A stretch of DNA of 64,000 bases, taken from the NCBI GenBank assembly GCA_003139695.1, contig PLJM01000021.1, positions 98,236-162,235 on the forward strand. Reading direction: 5' to 3'. Positions within the stretch are counted from its first letter, which is position 1, and every line of letters starts with the position of its first letter. Positions 20,816-28,371 of this stretch are shown piece after piece. The translations under genes were made by a program, and so were the position numbers. The notes under the pieces were generated by a model. The model searched no databases. It was not told the origin of the DNA and worked only from the letters and a program-made list of their open reading frames with translations. This DNA is from Candidatus Dormiibacterota bacterium (GTDB taxonomy: Bacteria; Chloroflexota; Dormibacteria; Dormibacterales; Dormibacteraceae).

Positions 20816-21631
20816 TTATCCAGGAAAAGGCTGAGCCAGGTCGTGGTTGTCGATCAGACGCGTTTTTCCGATCCAGACGGCCAGCACAGCCAGGGTTCCA
20901 GGCGCCCCAAAGGTCTCAGGATCGACCAGCTCCGCGTAGGCCACCTTGGCCAGCGGCTCGGCCTCGAGAATGTCCAGAATCCCCCGCCGCAGCCGGCTCT
21001 GATCTTGCTCGCCCTTCGCGTACGCCTCGGCCGCCCAGCGTAAGGAGAGGCTGAGGGAGGCTGCGGCCTTTCGCTCGTGCGGCCCCAGGTAGGCGTTCCG
21101 GGAGCTGAGCGCCAGGCCGTTGGCCTCCCGAACCGTCGGGCATACGCAGATCTCGACCCCGGTGTCGAGGTCGAGCGCCAGGCGCTTGACGACCGCGACC
21201 TGCTGGGCGTCCTTCTGCCCGAAGTACGCCCGATCGGGCTGGGTGGCGTTGAGCAGCTTCGCGACAACCGTGGCCACGCCTTCGAAATGCCCAGGACGCA
21301 AGCTCCCTTCGAGCGGCTCGGCCACGCGCCCAACCCTCACGCGAGAGCTGGCGCCGGGCGGATACATAGCGGCGGCGGTTGGCACGTAGACGGCATCGAC
21401 TCCAGCCTTCGTGAGCAGCTCGAGGTCGCGGTCAGGGCTGCTCGGATATCGTTCGAGATCCTCGCGGGGGCCGAACTGGATCGGGTTCACGAAAACGCTG
21501 ACGACGACCATGTCGTTGTCACTGCAAGCCTTGGCCACAAGGCTCATGTGGCCGGCGTGCAGGGCGCCCATCGTCGGCACCAGCCCGATCGACAGCCCCT
21601 CCCGCCGCCACCGGCGCGAGGCCTCGAGCAT
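20816..21631 (-). CDS. panC: Pantothenate synthetase
   Basis: PanC joins pantoate and beta-alanine with ATP. Visible motifs: LVPTMGALHAGH (HIGH-like), HFEGVATVVAKLL, FGQKDAQQ and LSSRN. From the ATG at 21631 the protein has 271 residues, but it then begins inside the first helix. The codons directly upstream keep reading in frame as APIVLVNPGE, which aligns with the first strand of the family, with no ATG, GTG or TTG before the in-frame stop. The true start may be a non-standard codon (for example ATC at 21655) near the panB stop. Confidence 0.93.
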   Translation of the reverse strand: MLEASRRWRREGLSIGLVPTMGALHAGHMSLVAKACSDNDMVVVSVFVNPIQFGPREDLERYPSSPDRDLELLTKAGVDAVYVPTAAAMYPPGASSRVRVGRVAEPLEGSLRPGHFEGVATVVAKLLNATQPDRAYFGQKDAQQVAVVKRLALDLDTGVEICVCPTVREANGLALSSRNAYLGPHERKAAASLSLSLRWAAEAYAKGEQDQSRLRRGILDILEAEPLAKVAYAELVDPETFGAPGTLAVLAVWIGKTRLIDNHDLAQPFPG

Positions 21632-21662
21632 CTCACCAGGGTTGACGAGGACGATCGGAGCG

Positions 21663-22532
21663 CTAGCCGGCGCCGTACTTGACCTCTTCTCGCGGCTCCT
21701 TCACTTGCGTTTCCTTCGATACCGGAGCCACACCGTTGGCCGAGTAACTGTGCTCGGGGCCCGGGAAAGCGCCCGACCCTACCTCCTGGGCGTACTGCTG
21801 AGCGGCTTTGCCAATCTCCTGCGCCAGGTTGGCGTATCGCTTGACGAACTTCGGCGGCTTGCCGCTCGTCATACCGAGCATGTCGTGCAGCACAAGCACC
21901 TGGCCATCGGTCCCGGGACCCGCGCCAATACCGATGGTCGGGATGTGCACGGCGCGCGTGACCCGAGTGGCAACTGCGTTCGGCACACCTTCGAGCACCA
22001 GGCTGAACGCGCCGGCCTGCTCCAGCTCCTTGGCATCCGCGAGGATGCGAGCCGCCTGCGACTCGCTCTTGCCCTGGACTTTGAAGCCGCCCATCTGGTG
22101 CACGAACTGCGGAGTCAACCCCAGGTGACCCATCACGGGTATCCCCATCGCAGTCAGGCGCATGGTGATCTCGACGATGCGACCGCCACCCTCGAGCTTG
22201 ACCGCATGCATGCCGCCCTCTTGCAGGAAGCGCCCGGCGCTTGTTATCGCCTGCTCGACCGATGCGTGGTAGGACATGAAAGGCATGTCACCCACAAGAA
22301 GGGCTTGCCTGGAGCCTCGAGACACAGCTTTGGCGTGGTGGATCATCTCGTCCATGGTTACCGGGAGGGTGGTCGGGTAACCGAGCATCACCATTCCCAG
22401 GCTGTCGCCGACCAAGAGGATCGGGATACCCGCTTCGTCGAGAATCTGCGCGCTGAGGTAGTCGTAGGCCGTGAGCATCGCGAAACGACGGCCTTCATCC
22501 TTGAATCTCTGGACGTCCAGGACCGTTGTCAT
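21663..22532 (-). CDS. panB: 3-methyl-2-oxobutanoate hydroxymethyltransferase
   Basis: PanB makes ketopantoate from alpha-ketoisovalerate and methylene-THF. The product has 289 residues, with MLTAYDYLSAQILDEAGI, VGDSLGMVMLGYPTTLPVT (metal-binding Asp) and VMGHLGLTPQ, all family hallmarks. An unusual 30-residue hydrophilic tail follows the core. The stop is close to panC, and the start overlaps the end of the DUF2520 gene by four bases. Order: DUF2520 - panB - panC, a common combination in Gram-positive-type genomes. Confidence 0.96.
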   Translation of the reverse strand: MTTVLDVQRFKDEGRRFAMLTAYDYLSAQILDEAGIPILLVGDSLGMVMLGYPTTLPVTMDEMIHHAKAVSRGSRQALLVGDMPFMSYHASVEQAITSAGRFLQEGGMHAVKLEGGGRIVEITMRLTAMGIPVMGHLGLTPQFVHQMGGFKVQGKSESQAARILADAKELEQAGAFSLVLEGVPNAVATRVTRAVHIPTIGIGAGPGTDGQVLVLHDMLGMTSGKPPKFVKRYANLAQEIGKAAQQYAQEVGSGAFPGPEHSYSANGVAPVSKETQVKEPREEVKYGAG

Positions 22533-23404
22533 TGACGAGATCTCCTTCGGGTCGCTGCCACTTTTCGGGTCAGCGCCCTTCTCGTTTGCTCGGCCGCCGC
22601 CGGCTTCAATCCGGCCTGTTGCGCGATCTCGAGCGCGACGTCGCCGAGCATACGATAAAGGTCGCTTTTGCGCCCTTTACCAGATCTTCCGGTGGGGGCG
22701 TCGATCCGGGCGAGGGCGGCCAGGTGCCTCGTGACTGTCTCCGCATCGCCGCGACGGATCGGCCCAGTCAGCGCCCGGATCGGACCACGATTGCGGACAT
22801 TGGCGACCGCGCCTTCCGCAAGGGGCACCAGACCCTGGATTGCCTCCTTTTCGGTCCATCCCGACTGCTCGAGGAGGAGGACCGCCTCAGCCAGCAGAGC
22901 CACGACGTAGTTGGACGCGAAGACGGCTGCCGCGTGGTAGACGGCCCGCTGCGCGTCGTCGACCCGCATCGGCTTGGCGCCCAGGTCGCGAGCCAGGCGA
23001 TTGAGAGCCCGGCGCAGCGATTCGCTGCTCGCATCCACTCCAATCACGATTCCGCGAAACGCTTCGGCCGGCCCCGGCTGCGGGAACGAGCGCAGAGGAT
23101 GAAACGAGCCGACCTCGTGTCGGCGGCGAAGGGGCGCAAGGACCCCCAGCTCGAGCGCACCGCTCGCGTGCACGAAAGCCACGTCGGTCGGGACACTCTC
23201 ACCCAGTGCCGCAAGGCCTGACGCCACCGTGGCCACGGCGTCATCCGGTACCGTCAGGAACACCACGGTCGGTCCCGCGGCGACAAGCCTTCGCAGCAGG
23301 GCTGGAAGTCCGGCCCTCGCGCTGACGAGGCGCACCTGGTGACCGGCCGCGCGCAGGCCGCCGGCCAGGCTACGGCCCAGGTTGCCCCGGCCCGCGACGA
23401 TCAG
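22529..23404 (-). CDS. Rossmann-like/DUF2520 dehydrogenase-type protein
   Basis: Two domains are seen: an N-terminal NAD(P)-binding Rossmann fold beginning IVAGRGNLGRSLAGGL, and a C-terminal DUF2520 helical domain (VYHAAAVFASNYVVALLAEA). Proteins of this type sit upstream of panB/panC and are thought to be related to ketopantoate reductases, so this may supply the missing panE-like step. The glycine-rich loop lies upstream of the first standard start (GTG at 23335); the only plausible initiation codon before it is CTG at 23404, which gives a 291-residue protein. The boundary is thus inferred from homology. Confidence 0.78.
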   Translation of the reverse strand: MIVAGRGNLGRSLAGGLRAAGHQVRLVSARAGLPALLRRLVAAGPTVVFLTVPDDAVATVASGLAALGESVPTDVAFVHASGALELGVLAPLRRRHEVGSFHPLRSFPQPGPAEAFRGIVIGVDASSESLRRALNRLARDLGAKPMRVDDAQRAVYHAAAVFASNYVVALLAEAVLLLEQSGWTEKEAIQGLVPLAEGAVANVRNRGPIRALTGPIRRGDAETVTRHLAALARIDAPTGRSGKGRKSDLYRMLGDVALEIAQQAGLKPAAAEQTRRALTRKVAATRRRSRQ

Positions 23405-23423
23405 CCGCGGGTGGGCGGGCGTC

Positions 23424-25274
23424 TCAGGACGCGGTCGAGGACGCTGCGGCGGGGGCTACGGGCGCCTGGCGGTTCAAGATCTCGTCGAGCTCTTTGGCGT
23501 CCAGCGTCTCGACGATCTTGAGGCGCTCGACGACAGCATCCATCTTGTCCCGCTGACCGGAGAGGATGGTCTTGGCCGTCTGGTAGCCGTGGTTGACGAT
23601 GCTGCGGATCTCCTCATCGATGATTGCGGCCACCTCTTCCGAGTAGTTGCGCTGCTCACCGAGGTCGCGCCCGAGGAACACGAGCTCCTCGCGGTGGCCC
23701 ATCGCAACGGTGCCGAGCTTGTCGGACATGCCCCACTGCGTCACCATCCGGCGCGCCATTTGCGTGGCTTTCTGGATGTCGTTCTCAGCGCCCGATGTGA
23801 TGTCGCCGAAAACTATCTCCTCGGCTACGCGGCCCCCCATGATGCCGGCGATCTCGTCCATCAGCTCATCGCGCGAGATGAGGTACTTGTCCTCTTCTGG
23901 CAGGCTCAGGGTCCAGCCCAGCGCCATGCCTCTCGAGATGATCGAGATCTTGTGCACCGGGTTTGTGTGCGGCAGCGCCTTCATCACGAGCGCGTGACCC
24001 GTCTCGTGGTAGGCGATGACCTCTTTCTCGTGGTCGGAGATGCGGCGGCTCTTGCGCTCGGGTCCCGCGATCACTCGCGCGATCGCTTCCTCTAGCTCCT
24101 CCATGCCGATCGTCTTCTTGTTGGCGCGCGCGGCAAGGATCGCTGCCTCGTTGATGAGGTTGGCCAGGTCGGCGCCGGTGAACCCGGGTGTCTGGCGCGC
24201 CAGGACGTCAAGGTCGACTGTGGAGTCGAGAGGCTTGTTCCTCGCGTGAACGTCCAGGATCGCGCGGCGGCCTTTGATGTCGGGCCGGTCGAGGGTCACG
24301 TGGCGGTCGAAACGTCCGGGCCGAAGCAGAGCGGGGTCGAGGACGTCGGGGCGGTTGGTCGCCGCGATCACGATGACGTGCGTGTTGGTGTCGAATCCGT
24401 CCATCTCCACGAGGAGCTGGTTCAGCGTCTGCTCGCGCTCGTCGTGACCGCCGCCAAGACCGGCGCCACGCTGGCGGCCGACGGCGTCGATCTCGTCCAC
24501 GAACACGATGCAGGGCGAGTTCTTCTTGGCCTGGTCGAACAGGTCGCGTACGCGGCTGGCGCCAACGCCCACGAACATCTCGACGAACTCGGAGCCCGAG
24601 ATCGAGTAGAAGGGGACTCCCGCTTCGCCGGCCACCGCCTTGCTGAGGAGGGTCTTTCCGGTTCCAGGCGGGCCCACGAGCAGCACGCCCTTCGGGATAC
24701 GGGCGCCGAGGGCCACGAATTTCTCAGGATATTTCAGGAACTCCACGATTTCCGAGAGCTCTTGTTTGGCCTCCTCGACCCCGGCCACGTCGGCAAACGT
24801 GATCGCCGGCTTGTCGCCAGCGATCAGGCGGGCGCGCGAACGCCCGAACGACATCGCCTGGTTGTTGCCGCTCTGGGTTTGACGTAGGACCCACCACATG
24901 AATGCGCCGATGAGGATGACCAGGATGATGTTCGGGAGCAGAACGCTGAGCAGGTAGTTGCCGCCGTTGTTCTTATCGAAGAAGACGTCAACCTGGTCCG
25001 TCTCGAGCTGGGTGAGCCACGCCGCCGTGCTGCCGGTTGTATCGGGCAGGACCACATTGTGTTTCTTGCCATCCACGCCAATGGCGATTCCATCCGTGCC
25101 GTTGATCTCGAGCGATTTGACCTGGTGGTTGTCAGCCTGGCTGATCAGAGTCGAGTAGTGCCAGTCGCTCGAGCCCGAGTTGCCCTGCAGCGATTGCCAC
25201 GTGAACCAGAACACCAGGCCGAGCAATACGACCAGTGCGAAGTAAAACAGGCTGGAGCGGGGGAAGCGGCTCAA
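23424..25274 (-). CDS. ftsH: ATP-dependent zinc metalloprotease FtsH
   Basis: This membrane AAA+ protease degrades misfolded membrane proteins and regulators. The product has 616 residues: membrane segments at about 9-27 and 112-130 around an extracytoplasmic loop, Walker A GPPGTGKT at 201-208, Walker [35 protein letters not shown], and the zinc site YHETGHAL. The TTG at 25274 overlaps the tilS stop (TTGA) and has AGGAGA six bases upstream, so the upstream extension to 25619 is rejected. tilS-ftsH adjacency is widespread. Confidence 0.97.
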   Translation of the reverse strand: MSRFPRSSLFYFALVVLLGLVFWFTWQSLQGNSGSSDWHYSTLISQADNHQVKSLEINGTDGIAIGVDGKKHNVVLPDTTGSTAAWLTQLETDQVDVFFDKNNGGNYLLSVLLPNIILVILIGAFMWWVLRQTQSGNNQAMSFGRSRARLIAGDKPAITFADVAGVEEAKQELSEIVEFLKYPEKFVALGARIPKGVLLVGPPGTGKTLLSKAVAGEAGVPFYSISGSEFVEMFVGVGASRVRDLFDQAKKNSPCIVFVDEIDAVGRQRGAGLGGGHDEREQTLNQLLVEMDGFDTNTHVIVIAATNRPDVLDPALLRPGRFDRHVTLDRPDIKGRRAILDVHARNKPLDSTVDLDVLARQTPGFTGADLANLINEAAILAARANKKTIGMEELEEAIARVIAGPERKSRRISDHEKEVIAYHETGHALVMKALPHTNPVHKISIISRGMALGWTLSLPEEDKYLISRDELMDEIAGIMGGRVAEEIVFGDITSGAENDIQKATQMARRMVTQWGMSDKLGTVAMGHREELVFLGRDLGEQRNYSEEVAAIIDEEIRSIVNHGYQTAKTILSGQRDKMDAVVERLKIVETLDAKELDEILNRQAPVAPAAASSTAS

Positions 25275-26608
25275 GTGGGCTCTCCTGCGTGGCTCTGCAG
25301 CGATCTTAGCACCGCGATTTTTGACTTCTGACTTAGGGGATACGGCACGACGGATACATGCTGACCGATGGTGCCAGGAGACGTCGCCAGCTCCGAGTCG
25401 ATCGCGACCCCGGGCACCCAGGCGAGCTTCTCGGCTGCGAACACCAACGGCCAGGTGTCGCGCTCCTCGCGCGGCACGCGCGCGTCCACAAAGATGTCCT
25501 GCAGCTTTCGGGTTCGCCCACCGCGCGGCCGCATCGTCAACCCCGGCCGGCGAAAGCCCAGTCGCAACTCGACGCCGGCCTTGAAGTGAGCGGCGGTCTC
25601 GTCCGCGCATCCAGAACAACGCGTGACCTCGAGGCGCGTGGCGGGTCGGTCTCGCCGTGCGGACGCGGTTTCGGACGCCACGATCTCCATGGTTTCCCCA
25701 ACGATACGCAACCTCAAGCCGCCAGGTAGGTCCACGCCCCGGCCCCCGCGGCCAGGCTGCGCCAATCTCAGCATCGATTTCAAATGAACCCGCGAAAGTG
25801 CGGGCTGCTCTCCACCCGCTTCCGCGTACAAGATTTTCATGAGCTCGACCGCCACCGGCTCAGACGACGAGGCGACCGCGGCGCGATCCAATGCTCCACC
25901 CACGAGGGCAGCAGCAGCCTCGCGCGCGATCGATTCCTGGATCGTCGTGGCCCGCTGGGCAACGGCGTAGAAGCGGCGCGAGATGCCCGGCCTGTCGCGC
26001 TCCAGCGCAGGCAGGATCTCGCGCCTGACACGCACGCGCGCGTAGGCGGTGTCGCTGTTGGCCGGATCTTCCAAGGCCACGATCCCGCGACGGCTTAGAA
26101 AATCGAGAACTTCACGGCGCCAAACCGAAAGCAGCGGGCGAATAAAGAATCCGCGACTCGAGGGCATGCCGCGAAGTCCCGGCAGTCCGCACCCTCGCAT
26201 GAGGTGCAGCACGACGCCCTCCACGAGGTCATCGGCGGTGTGCGCGAGGGCGACAACATCGGCCTCGGCTGCGGCCCGGGCTCGTTCTAGAAACTCGTAC
26301 CGGAGAGTGCGGGCCGCCGCCTGGACTGAACCCTTGGTCAGCGGCGAGGTGCGCCGCTCGGTGACAAGCTCGATGCCCAGCCGCCGGCATAGATCTGCCA
26401 CATGCTCGGCAGCGGCTGGCGAGCCATTCTGAAGCGCGTGGTCGTAGTGCGCGGCGACGATATCGAGTCCCTGCTCATGTCCGGAGACCAGCAAGGCAGT
26501 CGAATCGGGACCTCCGGACACGGCGACCAGCACTCGATCGCCAGGTCGGACCAGAGCCGATCGGCGAAGAGCGAGGATGAGTGGTTCGTCAAGGTCGGTG
26601 GGCAGCAT
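25271..26608 (-). CDS. tilS: tRNA(Ile)-lysidine synthase
   Basis: TilS converts C34 of tRNA-Ile(CAU) to lysidine, so that it reads AUA. The product has 445 residues with the PP-loop [13 protein letters not shown] at about 28-40, HYDHALQ, and a C-terminal substrate-binding part ([17 protein letters not shown]). The ATG at 26608 is the only suitable start: the frame runs further upstream, but through two tRNA genes. Its first base is also the last A of the encoded CCA end of the upstream tRNA, so no untranslated leader remains after tRNA processing. ftsH follows with a four-base overlap. Confidence 0.94.
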   Translation of the reverse strand: MLPTDLDEPLILALRRSALVRPGDRVLVAVSGGPDSTALLVSGHEQGLDIVAAHYDHALQNGSPAAAEHVADLCRRLGIELVTERRTSPLTKGSVQAAARTLRYEFLERARAAAEADVVALAHTADDLVEGVVLHLMRGCGLPGLRGMPSSRGFFIRPLLSVWRREVLDFLSRRGIVALEDPANSDTAYARVRVRREILPALERDRPGISRRFYAVAQRATTIQESIAREAAAALVGGALDRAAVASSSEPVAVELMKILYAEAGGEQPALSRVHLKSMLRLAQPGRGGRGVDLPGGLRLRIVGETMEIVASETASARRDRPATRLEVTRCSGCADETAAHFKAGVELRLGFRRPGLTMRPRGGRTRKLQDIFVDARVPREERDTWPLVFAAEKLAWVPGVAIDSELATSPGTIGQHVSVVPYPLSQKSKIAVLRSLQSHAGEPT

Positions 26609-26610
26609 GG

Positions 26611-26683
26611 TGGTGCCGGCTGGACTCGAACCAGCGACAACGCGATTATGAGTCGCGCGCTCTACCACCTGAGCTACGGCACC
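26611..26683 (-). tRNA. tRNA with CAU anticodon, probably tRNA-Ile2 (lysidine substrate)
   Basis: A full cloverleaf is seen: acceptor GGTGCCG/CGGCACC, D-arm GCTC/GAGC, anticodon stem CGCGA/TCGCG with loop CTCATAA, T-arm GCTGG-TTCGAGT-CCAGC, discriminator A at 26611. CCA is encoded at 26610-26608, its A being the first base of the tilS ATG. The anticodon arm and variable region resemble E. coli tRNA-Ile2 more than elongator tRNA-Met, and tilS lies directly downstream. Elongator Met remains possible, since both share CAU. Confidence 0.88.
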
Positions 26684-26727
26684 GCGGGACGCCGGCGCGC
26701 GCACAAGGCGCACTCCAGCACGAAATC

Positions 26728-26811
26728 CTATCGCGCGGCTTGTGCCCGAGCCTTCAGCTTCCGCTTCTTGGTCCGGCGCTTCGCCAGCGCCACCCGCTTC
26801 CTTTTGTTCAC
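26728..26811 (-). CDS. 27-residue Lys/Arg-rich small protein
   Basis: A GTG at 26811 with GGAGAG just upstream opens a 28-codon frame ending in TAG. The product has 14 Lys/Arg among 27 residues (starts VNKRKRVALAKRRTKKR) and no acidic residue. It lies between two tRNA genes, right after a terminator, so it has its own translation signal. Composition and size recall tiny ribosomal proteins such as bTHX or the bS22 class, but no direct match is recognised. It could be a ribosome-associated peptide; chance is possible for so short a frame. Confidence 0.5.
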   Translation of the reverse strand: MNKRKRVALAKRRTKKRKLKARAQAAR

Positions 26812-26831
26812 TGCTCTCCAAATAATGAAAA

Positions 26832-26850
26832 GAGCCGGGGGGCCCGGCTC
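26832..26850 (-). terminator. Intrinsic terminator after tRNA-fMet
   Basis: On the minus strand an eight-base-pair stem GAGCCGGG/CCCGGCTC with a three-base loop is followed by TTTTCATTATTT. It lies 23 bases past the 3' end of tRNA-fMet and just before the small basic ORF. Confidence 0.75.
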
Positions 26851-26872
26851 CGGGGGATCGCTTCGATTTAAG

Positions 26873-26944
26873 TTGCGGAGGTCGGATTCGAACCGACGAC
26901 CTTCGGGTTATGAGCCCGACGAGCTGCCGCTGCTCCACTCCGCG
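26873..26944 (-). tRNA. Initiator tRNA-fMet (CAU)
   Basis: The cloverleaf has acceptor CGCGGAG/CTCCGCA with the C1-A72 mismatch diagnostic of bacterial initiator tRNA, three G-C pairs at the base of the anticodon stem (GGG-CTCATAA-CCC), and T-arm GTCGG-TTCGAAT-CCGAC. The D-loop is short (AGCGGCA). CCA is not encoded. Length 72 bases. Confidence 0.95.
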
Positions 26945-26990
26945 TCGTGGATTATACCGCCGGCCCTATGAGCTCCCTGGATCGGGCCGC

Positions 26991-27353
26991 TCAGGGCGCC
27001 GGGGTGACAGCCGGCGCCACGGGTGAGGGCGATGGAGCCTCGGTTACCAGGTACACCTTCTCACCTGGGCGGGCATAGCCGCTCTGGCGGGCTTCCTCCT
27101 CGTTAGCCGCTCCCGACGTCATGGATTGGACGTCTTTGTGGTAACCCTTGTTCTGCGCCGCAAGAAGCGCGTTCTGGCGGTTAAGATCGGCCACCTGTTG
27201 GCTCAGCTTGTGGCCGACGTATGCCTCTTGAGCGAAGGCATAGGCGGTCCACAATGCGACGACTGCAACCACCGCAACGATGATGGTGCGACGTACTGCG
27301 TGCCCGCTGTTGCGGACGCTGCCCGCGGCAACTATTGCTTTGCTGTGTCTCAT
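26991..27353 (-). CDS. ftsB: FtsB/DivIC-like septum formation initiator
   Basis: The protein has 120 residues: a basic N-terminus, one membrane segment (about 23-42, TIIVAVVAVVALWTAYAFA), a coiled coil (about 48-75, LSQQVADLNRQNALLAAQNKG) and a Pro/Ala-rich tail. This is the layout of FtsB/DivIC, the small bitopic division proteins that join FtsL and FtsQ. In the region GEKVYLV the usual GE.. signature of DivIC-type proteins is visible. It lies between mazG and tRNA-fMet, in the mfd-mazG-divIC order known from Gram-positive-type genomes. Confidence 0.82.
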   Translation of the reverse strand: MRHSKAIVAAGSVRNSGHAVRRTIIVAVVAVVALWTAYAFAQEAYVGHKLSQQVADLNRQNALLAAQNKGYHKDVQSMTSGAANEEEARQSGYARPGEKVYLVTEAPSPSPVAPAVTPAP

Positions 27354-27558
27354 GCTGCGTCGTTAGTGGAAATCCGCGTAGACGAGTGCCGACTATAACA
27401 AACGCCCCCCGGTTTCAGGGGGGTGCGCCGGGATCTGGCTCCGCCAGGCCCGCCGCCTTAAGGCAGGGGGGTGCGTCCGGATCTGGCTCCGCCAGGCCGG
27501 ACGCCCCGAGGGGGGAAGTCCCCCCTCAACGGGACGTCCCCCCTTCAAAATCGGCCTT
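27354..27558. repeat. Two copies of a GC-rich palindromic repeat between mazG and ftsB
   Basis: This non-coding stretch holds copy A (about 27416-27457) and copy B (about 27464-27531). Both begin CAGGGGGGTGCG and share GGATCTGGCTCCGCCAGGC. Copy B continues through GGACGCCCCGAGGGGGG and AGTCCCCCCT; arms CCCCCC/GGGGGG and GGGGGG/CCCCCC make strong hairpins. A partial third arm (GGGACGTCCCCCC) follows at 27531-27543. The same element is present inverted inside mfd at 31530-31598. This looks like a REP-like mobile palindrome. Confidence 0.75.
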
Positions 27559-28365
27559 CTAGCTGGTTTCGTCCCAGCGCTTCGCCTGCTCGTCACTGTC
27601 GAGCTCGCTGAACGTCACTCCGTCCTTGCGAAGGCCCGCCTCTGTCTGCGCGAAGCGCTTGCGGAATCGCTGGCCCGCGACCCGCAGAGCATCTTCGGGG
27701 TTGACCTTCAGCCGGCGGGCCAGCGAAACGACTGCAAACAGCAGGTCGCCCATCTCCTCGAAGGCCTGGCGTGCATCAGCCGCGCCCGACAGCTCGCGCG
27801 CCTCTTCGGCAACAGCTTCGGCGGTGTCGACGGGAGAAGCGAAATCGAAACCAACTCGCGCTGCGCGTTTCTGTAGGCCGAGAGTCCATGCCAAAGCCGG
27901 CAGCGTGACCGGCACGCGGTCGACCACAGACTCTTCCTCTCGCCCCGCCTTGCGAGCCTCGTGCGCCTTCTGGTACTCCCAGTTACGAAGGACGTCGTCG
28001 GCGTTGGCCACCTTGGTCGACCCGAAGACGTGGGGATGTCGGGCCACCATCTTGGCGGCAACCGCCTCCGAAACCTGGGCGGCATCGAAGCGGGATTCGC
28101 TGGCGGCGATCTCGGCGTGCATCGCCACCTGGAGTAGAAGGTCGCCGAGCTCCTCCATTATCTTGGCGTCGTCGCCGGAGTCAATGGCCTCGAGCAGCTC
28201 ATAGGTCTCCTCGAGCAGATAGGGCCGCAGAGATTCGTGAGTTTGCTCGCGGTCCCACGGACAACCGTCCGGCGCGCGAAGCCGCGCGACGACGTCAAAA
28301 ATGGCGTTGACGCCGGGTGAAAACTCGCGCTCCTCTGCGTCTGGCATCCGTCCTGATTCTGGCAT
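27559..28365 (-). CDS. mazG: Nucleoside triphosphate pyrophosphohydrolase MazG
   Basis: MazG hydrolyses NTPs and dNTPs to monophosphates and pyrophosphate, cleaning nucleotide pools. The protein has 268 residues with two MazG domains: the first begins LRAPDGCPWDREQTHESLRPYLLEETYE with the EExxE/ExxD metal sites (EELGDLLLQVAMHA), the second (about 170-250) has EARELSGAADARQAFEEMGDLLFA. The length matches the E. coli enzyme. It lies six bases after mfd. Confidence 0.95.
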   Translation of the reverse strand: MPESGRMPDAEEREFSPGVNAIFDVVARLRAPDGCPWDREQTHESLRPYLLEETYELLEAIDSGDDAKIMEELGDLLLQVAMHAEIAASESRFDAAQVSEAVAAKMVARHPHVFGSTKVANADDVLRNWEYQKAHEARKAGREEESVVDRVPVTLPALAWTLGLQKRAARVGFDFASPVDTAEAVAEEARELSGAADARQAFEEMGDLLFAVVSLARRLKVNPEDALRVAGQRFRKRFAQTEAGLRKDGVTFSELDSDEQAKRWDETS

Positions 28366-28371
28366 GTAACG

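Noticed and set aside
25275..25619. N-terminal extension of FtsH by 115 residues
   Set aside because: It is out-of-frame reading of the tilS 3' end, Arg-rich and unlike FtsH; the TTG at 25274 has a good ribosome-binding site.
26609..26938. N-terminal extension of TilS by 110 residues
   Set aside because: The open frame runs through both tRNA genes, the terminator and the small ORF; these structured sequences cannot be part of the protein, and the family N-terminus begins at 26608.
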